The position numbers and the translations under genes are program-made. A stretch of DNA of 64,000 nucleotides from Wocania ichthyoenteri Th78 (GTDB lineage: Bacteria > Bacteroidota > Bacteroidia > Flavobacteriales > Flavobacteriaceae): the NCBI RefSeq assembly GCF_000789235.1, contig NZ_KN525716.1, positions 1,307,674 through 1,371,673 on the forward strand, read 5' to 3'. Of the stretch, positions 59,675 to 64,000 are shown piece by piece (within the stretch, counting starts at the first letter, position 1; every line of letters begins with the position of its first letter). The notes under the pieces were generated by a model. That model had not been told where the DNA came from. It saw only the letters and a list, made by a program, of their open reading frames with translations, and did no database searches.

Positions 59675-60976
59675 TGGGAAAATCCCTCTTTCAATATAAG
59701 CTCTTTCTATGCGCTGAATAGCAATACAATAAGCAGCTGTACGCATATCTAGGCCTTCTCGTTGCGAATATTCATAAACCTTATTAAAAGATTCTCTTAA
59801 CTTCTTTTCGAGTTTAACCATGACTTCATCCAGTTGCCAAAGCTCTCCATTTCGGTTTTGTAGCCACTCAAAATAGCTTCCAACTACACCTCCAGAATTA
59901 CATAAAATGTCTGGAATAATAGCAATATCTCTTTCTAAAAGAGTTTTTTCTCCATCAACATTTGTTGGTCCATTCGCACCTTCAGCAACTAAACTTGCTT
60001 TAATTTGTGAAGCTTTTTTAGCTGTTATTTGGTTGCCTAAAGCTGCTGGAATACATATATCACACTCTGTTGCAAAAAACTTGTCTTTCTCTAAATTTTT
60101 AGCATTTGGAAAATCTACAACACTCCCTTTATTTGCCTTTGTATAGTTAAACAAATCTTCAACTACAATTCCTTTTTGATTTTCAATACTACCAAAAGCA
60201 TCTTGAACAGCTACTAATTTTCCACCTTCTTTCTCTAGGAAATACGCTGCCCAATAACCTACATTACCAAAGCCTTGAACAATAAATTTCTTGACTTTTA
60301 AATTGATATTGTTTTTCTCTGCCCAAATTTTAATTGACAAGTAAACACCATAACCTGTTGCTCTATCGCGACCTTCAAGACCTCCACTACCAGCTGGTTT
60401 TCCAGTAACTACGTGTTGGTTTGCAGTACGTTCAGCTGGTGGACGTGTGCTCATATACGTATCTGCCATCCACGCCATAGTTTGGCTGTTGGTATTTACA
60501 TCTGGAGCTGGAATATCGTGTTCAGGACCAATGTTATCTGCCAAAGCAAACGTAAAACGTCTTGTAATGCGCTCTAATTCACCTTGTGAATATTTTGAAG
60601 GATCCAATTGTATGCCTCCTTTACCTCCACCATAAGGTAACCCAGCTAATGATGTTTTCCAGGTCATCCACATTGCCAATGCTCTTGCAGCATCAATATC
60701 TACAGTAGGATGGTAACGTAAACCTCCTTTATAAGGTCCTAACGCATTATTATGTTGTACTCTGTAACCTCTAAATATTTCTACATCACCATTATCCATT
60801 TTTACAGGAAAATTGACAATGATTTCATTATTGGTAATGCTCAATATTTTTCTGATACTTGGATGTAATTTAATTTGGTTCGCAGCACTATTAAACTGCT
60901 CCATTACATTGTCCATCATTCCTTTTACTGGCACTTTTTTTGAGTTTTTCTTTATTTCTGCTGTTAATGTTTCCAT
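59672..60976 (-). CDS. Glutamate dehydrogenase (Glu/Leu/Phe/Val family)
   Basis: A 434-residue hexameric-type amino-acid dehydrogenase, converting glutamate to 2-oxoglutarate and ammonia with NAD(P). Substrate site motifs are YRVQHNNALGPYKGGLRYHP and LPYGGGKGGIQLDP (catalytic Lys region), followed by IPAPDVNTNSQTMAWM. The Rossmann site is IVQGFGNVGYWAAYFLEKEG, and YFEWLQNRNGELW is near the C-terminus. Length matches the short bacterial form; cofactor preference is not read here. Central gene of the sigma-54 operon, which fits nitrogen or carbon control. Confidence 0.95.
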   Translation of the reverse strand: METLTAEIKKNSKKVPVKGMMDNVMEQFNSAANQIKLHPSIRKILSITNNEIIVNFPVKMDNGDVEIFRGYRVQHNNALGPYKGGLRYHPTVDIDAARALAMWMTWKTSLAGLPYGGGKGGIQLDPSKYSQGELERITRRFTFALADNIGPEHDIPAPDVNTNSQTMAWMADTYMSTRPPAERTANQHVVTGKPAGSGGLEGRDRATGYGVYLSIKIWAEKNNINLKVKKFIVQGFGNVGYWAAYFLEKEGGKLVAVQDAFGSIENQKGIVVEDLFNYTKANKGSVVDFPNAKNLEKDKFFATECDICIPAALGNQITAKKASQIKASLVAEGANGPTNVDGEKTLLERDIAIIPDILCNSGGVVGSYFEWLQNRNGELWQLDEVMVKLEKKLRESFNKVYEYSQREGLDMRTAAYCIAIQRIERAYIERGIFP

Positions 60977-60994
60977 TTAATAATATGTTTTTGG

Positions 60995-61126
60995 TTATAA
61001 TTCGATTCTATTAAATCTTCCTTTATTTGAAAATCTGTAAGGGCTTGTCCTAATGGTATCAAACCTTAGTTTCCCCTTTGTTGTTCTTTGGTTTGTCAAT
61101 CCGTTTAAAATCGTTTTAAAATTCAT
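60995..61126 (-). CDS. 43-residue basic small protein
   Basis: A short frame starting MNFKTILNGLTNQRTTKG and ending RFNRIEL, rich in Arg and Lys (11 of 43). It resembles the next small frame upstream in its beginning (M-x-F-K-T-I/V-x-x-G-L/I), which suggests common origin. It ends 18 bases before the dehydrogenase start and lies in the same transcript. No domain recognised; a nucleic-acid or ribosome contact is a guess from charge only. Confidence 0.5.
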   Translation of the reverse strand: MNFKTILNGLTNQRTTKGKLRFDTIRTSPYRFSNKGRFNRIEL

Positions 61127-61216
61127 AATATGTTTCTTTTACAATTACACCAATACTAAATGAGTTTCCTTAATCTTATATTTTGCCCTTATTGGTGTTA
61201 TCTGTTTTTAAATTGG

Positions 61217-61354
61217 CTATCTGAAATATCTATTCGAAATCGATCTTTCGTGATATTTATCCATGATGTATTGATGTCTCATTGTATTTATGCAAGACAT
61301 TCTAATTTTTAAAAGTTTTTCTTTGATTCCTGATATTACTGTCTTAAAAATCAT
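61217..61354 (-). CDS. 45-residue basic small protein
   Basis: A short frame starting MIFKTVISGIKEKLLKIRM and ending SISNRYFR, basic, with one Cys. It begins 19 bases after the Cys-rich gene stop and shares the M-x-F-K-T start pattern with the frame at 60995-61126. This repeated pattern, the spacing and the absence of stops make it more likely real than chance. Function unknown. Confidence 0.5.
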   Translation of the reverse strand: MIFKTVISGIKEKLLKIRMSCINTMRHQYIMDKYHERSISNRYFR

Positions 61355-61373
61355 AATCTTAAGTATTTAATAG

Positions 61374-61550
61374 TTAAACTAACTGTAAGATTTCTTTTTT
61401 GTGTTGCTCTGGTTTTTGCATTGTCTCAGAATTACATATGCTTGGTATATCTTCATCAAACTCGCTACAAGACCAAACTTTGTCTTTTTGTGTAGTTAAC
61501 ACACAATTATTGCGATGTATGCAACTCGGACAAATATTAAAATGATTCAT
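61374..61550 (-). CDS. Small Cys-rich protein, putative metal-binding
   Basis: A 58-residue cytoplasmic protein starting MNHFNICPSCIHRNNC. Cysteines in CxxCx5C, then SC and IC further on, suggest a zinc or Fe-S site. The frame is open further upstream to 61628, but those codons cover the sigma-54 promoter, so ATG 61550, about 23 bases after the predicted transcript start, is used. It is the first gene of the operon with two tiny basic proteins and glutamate dehydrogenase. Unknown role. Confidence 0.78.
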   Translation of the reverse strand: MNHFNICPSCIHRNNCVLTTQKDKVWSCSEFDEDIPSICNSETMQKPEQHKKEILQLV

Positions 61551-61584
61551 ATTAAAATGTATTAATGTTTTACACCTACCATAA

Positions 61585-61601
61585 GGCAATGGATGTGCCA
61601 A
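61585..61601 (-). promoter_or_regulatory. Sigma-54 promoter of the glutamate dehydrogenase operon
   Basis: On the - strand, TTGGCACATCCATTGCC matches the sigma-54 consensus TTGGCAC-N5-TTGC, with the GG and GC doublets exactly 10 bases apart. It lies 35 bases before ATG 61550 and directly beyond a sigma-54 activator gene. Confidence 0.85.
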
Positions 61602-61629
61602 AACAATTACCAAAATCATATTGAACACA

Positions 61630-61654
61630 AAAGACCCTTTGTTTATAAGGGCTT
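61630..61654 (-). terminator. Inverted repeat between the activator gene and the sigma-54 promoter
   Basis: On the - strand AAG-CCCTT and AAGGG-T-CTT form about 8 bp with one bulged base and a 7-base loop, followed by TTTTG. It may end the activator transcript or be an activator-binding site about 35 bases upstream of the sigma-54 promoter. Confidence 0.4.
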
Positions 61655-61738
61655 AAAGAGTTGATCGTAGAAATTAAATAAAATTAGAGTTGGTGCAAAA
61701 TTACCCAACTGAGTGTAAATGTATCAGTAAAAATAAAA

Positions 61739-63070
61739 CTATTCAGAAAGTTTATGACGAATGGTTTTTCTGTCTATTTGAAGAATTTCAGCAGCTTTGG
61801 TCTTATTGTTTCCGGTTGCTTGCAATACTTTTTCTATATATTTTTTTTCGATTTCTTTAAGTGGAAGTAGTTTGTTGTCTTCAGAAAAATCCAAACTGTA
61901 TTTTAAGTGCTCAGGTAAATGCTCTATATCAATTAATTTATCACACATAATTACAGCACGTTGTATAACATTTTCTAATTCACGAATATTTCCAGGCCAA
62001 TTGTAACGTTCTAAAACTTTTAAAGCTTCAGGTGTTATTTTTAAGAAACGATCTTTATATTCAACACCATATTTAAAAAGAAATTTATCAACCAATAAGG
62101 AAATATCTTCCTTTCGTTCACGCAATGGTGCAACCTCAATTTCTACCACAGTTAGTCGATAAAACAAATCTTCTCTAAAAGTTTGTTTTTCAATCATATC
62201 TCGCAAATTATTATTGGTTGCTGCAATGATTCTAACATCAATTTTTTCCGCTTTAGTTGCACCAACCTTAACCACTTCCTTTTCTTGAAGTACACGTAAC
62301 AGTCGAGATTGCACAGCTAGTGAAGCATTGCCAATTTCATCTAAAAAAATGGTACCACCATTGGCTGCTTGAAAAAATCCATCTCTATTAGTTTCGGCGC
62401 CTGTAAATGCACCCTTTAGGTATCCAAATAATTCGGCTTCCAATAAGTTTTCAGGAATACCTCCACAGTTGACGGCAATAAATGGTGCTCTTGCAAATTT
62501 TCCTTGATAATGTATGGCTCTAGCAACTAATTCTTTTCCTGTACCGCTTTCGCCTTTTATAAAAATTGTGGCTTTGTTGTTTTTAACGCGTTCTATGATT
62601 TGAATAACATTATTAATTTTTTCTGAGTTTCCTATAATTTCTCCGTAGGAAGCGTTTTTCTCTTTGAGCAGTTCTATTGTTATATTGGAATCGTTTTTAC
62701 CAGGTTTAAGCGATTTATCAATAGATGCTTTTAATTCATCTTTTGTAAAGGGTTTCGTTAAATAATCAACAACACCAGATTTGATAGCTGCTAAAGAATC
62801 TTGAACCGAAGGATAACCAGTAACTACTAATTTTGGTAATTGGGGATAATGTTCTGAGACAAATTTTATGAGTTCTGAGCCATCAATTTCGGGCATTTTT
62901 AAGTCCGTAATTAATAAATCTATTTTGGTGTCGCGTAAAATGGTTACTGCTTCTTTTACCGAAATGGCTTTAAAGGTATGGTAATTCCATGATTGTAAAT
63001 GACGTTGCAATAATTCTAGAATATTAACATCGTCATCAACAATTAGTATATTTTCTTTGCGCAATTGCAT
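61739..63070 (-). CDS. Sigma-54-dependent response regulator (NtrC family)
   Basis: A 443-residue activator with three domains: an N-terminal receiver (phospho-acceptor Asp56 in LLITDLKMPEIDG), a central AAA+ domain (Walker A GESGTGKELVARA, the sigma-54 contact GAFTGA in LKGAFTGAETNRDG, Walker B TIFLDEIGNA), and a C-terminal Fis-type helix-turn-helix (NKTKAAEILQIDRKTIRHKL). All catalytic motifs are intact. It lies 2 bases after a histidine kinase gene and 138 bases before a sigma-54 promoter, so it very likely drives the glutamate dehydrogenase operon. Confidence 0.95.
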   Translation of the reverse strand: MQLRKENILIVDDDVNILELLQRHLQSWNYHTFKAISVKEAVTILRDTKIDLLITDLKMPEIDGSELIKFVSEHYPQLPKLVVTGYPSVQDSLAAIKSGVVDYLTKPFTKDELKASIDKSLKPGKNDSNITIELLKEKNASYGEIIGNSEKINNVIQIIERVKNNKATIFIKGESGTGKELVARAIHYQGKFARAPFIAVNCGGIPENLLEAELFGYLKGAFTGAETNRDGFFQAANGGTIFLDEIGNASLAVQSRLLRVLQEKEVVKVGATKAEKIDVRIIAATNNNLRDMIEKQTFREDLFYRLTVVEIEVAPLRERKEDISLLVDKFLFKYGVEYKDRFLKITPEALKVLERYNWPGNIRELENVIQRAVIMCDKLIDIEHLPEHLKYSLDFSEDNKLLPLKEIEKKYIEKVLQATGNNKTKAAEILQIDRKTIRHKLSE

Positions 63071-63072
63071 AA

Positions 63073-64000
63073 TTAAGACTTTGGTAATACAACCGTAAAT
63101 ATAGCACCTTTATTTGGTTTATTTTGTGCAGTAATAGTGCCTTTGTGTGATGCAACAATACCATGAACAACACTTAATCCCAACCCAGAACCATCACCTG
63201 TTGGCTTGGTTGTGAAAAATGGCTGAAACACTTTTTCTAATGCTTCTGGTGTAAATCCATCACCTTCATCTGAAATTTTCAGAATCACATTATTTTTGGT
63301 TTGAATGGCTTCAATAATTACCAATCCATCTTTTGGAGAAAAATAAATGGCATTCATTAATAAATTAAAGATAATTTGTGTGAGTTGAATTGGGTCTGCT
63401 CGCAACCATAATTCCTCATCTTCAATCTTTACTATGTATTTCACCTGTTCCTTTCTAAAGGTAGCATCCAAAAGATTGATGGCATTTTTAATGTTAGGTA
63501 TAATATTAACACGCTTCATTTCCTGAGGCATTTCGCAGGCAAAAAACATAAGTTTTTTAACAACTTCTCTTGAAAAAATAGTGTTTTGAATGATTTTATC
63601 TAAATCGGTTAGTGCTTTTTTATTCTCTTTAACATCCGATTTTAACAATTCAGAAAATCCTAAAATATTAGTTAATGGCGTGTTGAGTTCATGAGCAATT
63701 CCGGCGGTAATTTCACCTAAAATACTTAAACGGTCTGCACGCTCCATTTGCCTTTTTAATGAGGTTTCGTTTTTTTGAATTTCTATGCGTTCAAGCATAT
63801 TCCCAACTTTTAAGGCTACATTGTCTAATAATAATTGTTCTTCTTCTAAAAAATCTTCTTTTTTGAATTCTGAAGTGCTTAAATGAGCTATTATTTTCCC
63901 TCTGCTTTCATTAAAAATATTAATATTTGTATAGATTGTTACCGTGTCTTGTATAGATTCCTCTGAACTCGTTGAAATTTTATCATTAGTTATGGTAATA
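63073..64000 (-). CDS. Sensor histidine kinase, 3' part
   Basis: The C-terminal portion of a two-component sensor whose frame stays open to the window edge, so the start is outside. Upstream of the kinase core there is the end of a GAF-like input domain (FNESRGKIIAHLSTSEF and LLLDNVALKVGNMLERI). The phosphorylated His lies in ITAGIAHELNTPLTNILGF. The ATPase domain has QLTQIIFNLLMNAIYFSP (N box), ISDEGDGFT (G1) and GDGSGLGLSVVHGIV (G2). No membrane helix is seen in the visible part. Cognate partner of the sigma-54 activator 2 bases downstream. Confidence 0.93.
   Translation of the reverse strand, partial: ITITNDKISTSSEESIQDTVTIYTNINIFNESRGKIIAHLSTSEFKKEDFLEEEQLLLDNVALKVGNMLERIEIQKNETSLKRQMERADRLSILGEITAGIAHELNTPLTNILGFSELLKSDVKENKKALTDLDKIIQNTIFSREVVKKLMFFACEMPQEMKRVNIIPNIKNAINLLDATFRKEQVKYIVKIEDEELWLRADPIQLTQIIFNLLMNAIYFSPKDGLVIIEAIQTKNNVILKISDEGDGFTPEALEKVFQPFFTTKPTGDGSGLGLSVVHGIVASHKGTITAQNKPNKGAIFTVVLPKS

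Noticed and set aside
61551..61628. Extended N-terminus of the Cys-rich protein
   Set aside because: These codons coincide with the sigma-54 promoter, so they would not be transcribed from it.
61688..61709. A second sigma-54-like box TTGGGTAATTTTGCA between the activator gene and the real promoter
   Set aside because: GG and GC doublets are 8 bases apart instead of 10, and the CAC triplet is missing; the box at 61585-61601 fits exactly.
1..64000. CRISPR arrays, tRNA genes, insertion sequences, prophage genes
   Set aside because: I saw no regularly spaced direct repeats, no tRNA T-loop with acceptor ends, and no transposase, integrase or phage structural proteins.

Overview
The window looks like a chromosomal segment of a member of the Flavobacteriaceae (Bacteroidota), probably marine. 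The DNA is AT-rich and Shine-Dalgarno sequences are weak or absent. Candidate promoters resemble the Bacteroidota TTTG / TAnnTTTG type. The gene families are flavobacterial: ArsS/ArsM arsenosugar genes, a DUF2911 protein, a Pif1-HRDC helicase, a GNAT-nitrilase fusion and a bacterial deoxyhypusine-synthase-like protein. I saw no tRNA, rRNA, CRISPR array or transposase. All assignments come from reading the sequence; no database search was run.

Region 1 (1-7572, + strand) is a heavy-metal efflux and handling operon. It holds the 3' part of a CusA/CzcA pump, a frameshifted four-helix-bundle gene, a TolC-like outer-membrane factor, an HMA-MauE membrane fusion, a DUF2911 lipoprotein, a PepSY membrane protein, a CusB-like adaptor and an HMA lipoprotein. 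A hairpin terminator follows. Region 2 (7849-11532, - strand) has a Pif1-like helicase and a CPA1 Na+/H+ antiporter. Region 3 (11653-17873, + strand) is an apparently complete arsenosugar cluster: an AhpD-like protein, ArsS, a rhodanese, a TIGR04282 transferase, purine-nucleoside phosphorylase, ArsM, a DUF547 lipoprotein and a TIGR04283 glycosyltransferase. A CarboxypepD_reg-like protein follows it.

Region 4 (19685-25096, - strand) has a phosphoesterase, an Omp85-like protein, a GH113-like hydrolase, a barrel protein and a second DUF547 protein. Region 5 (25291-35868) has a flavoprotein, a NapH-like Fe-S membrane protein, a MORN-type protein, two GT2 glycosyltransferases, a sulfatase, a GH20 hexosaminidase and a GT87-like transferase. 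Region 6 (36430-42085, - strand) is a polyamine operon: arginine decarboxylase, agmatinase, a deoxyhypusine-synthase-like protein and a GNAT-nitrilase. It is preceded by a strongly structured leader that ends in a terminator. Region 7 (42207-47860, - strand) has a pseudouridine-synthase homologue lacking its catalytic Asp, a UbiA prenyltransferase, mevalonate kinase, diphosphomevalonate decarboxylase, a DUF1697 protein and a BaiN-like flavoprotein.

Region 8 (47931-58024) has a DUF2652 protein, a propeller-like lipoprotein, a 1.2-kaa phosphoesterase/Omp85 fusion, MsrA and MsrB, an HD-PycTM membrane protein and a GAF protein. Region 9 (58144-64000, - strand) has a textbook sigma-54 promoter in front of an operon of a Cys-rich small protein, two tiny related basic ORFs, glutamate dehydrogenase, a GreA/Rnk-like factor, two paralogous helical proteins and a 28-residue membrane peptide. 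A sigma-54 activator and a histidine kinase lie immediately upstream and probably control it.

Short palindromic flavobacterial repeats are scattered through the window. Three of them lie in frame inside glycosyltransferase genes, and a related purine-rich repeat encodes a signal peptide. The most promising undescribed elements are the arginine-decarboxylase leader RNA, the sigma-54 operon with its unannotated small proteins, and the repeats that have become coding sequence.
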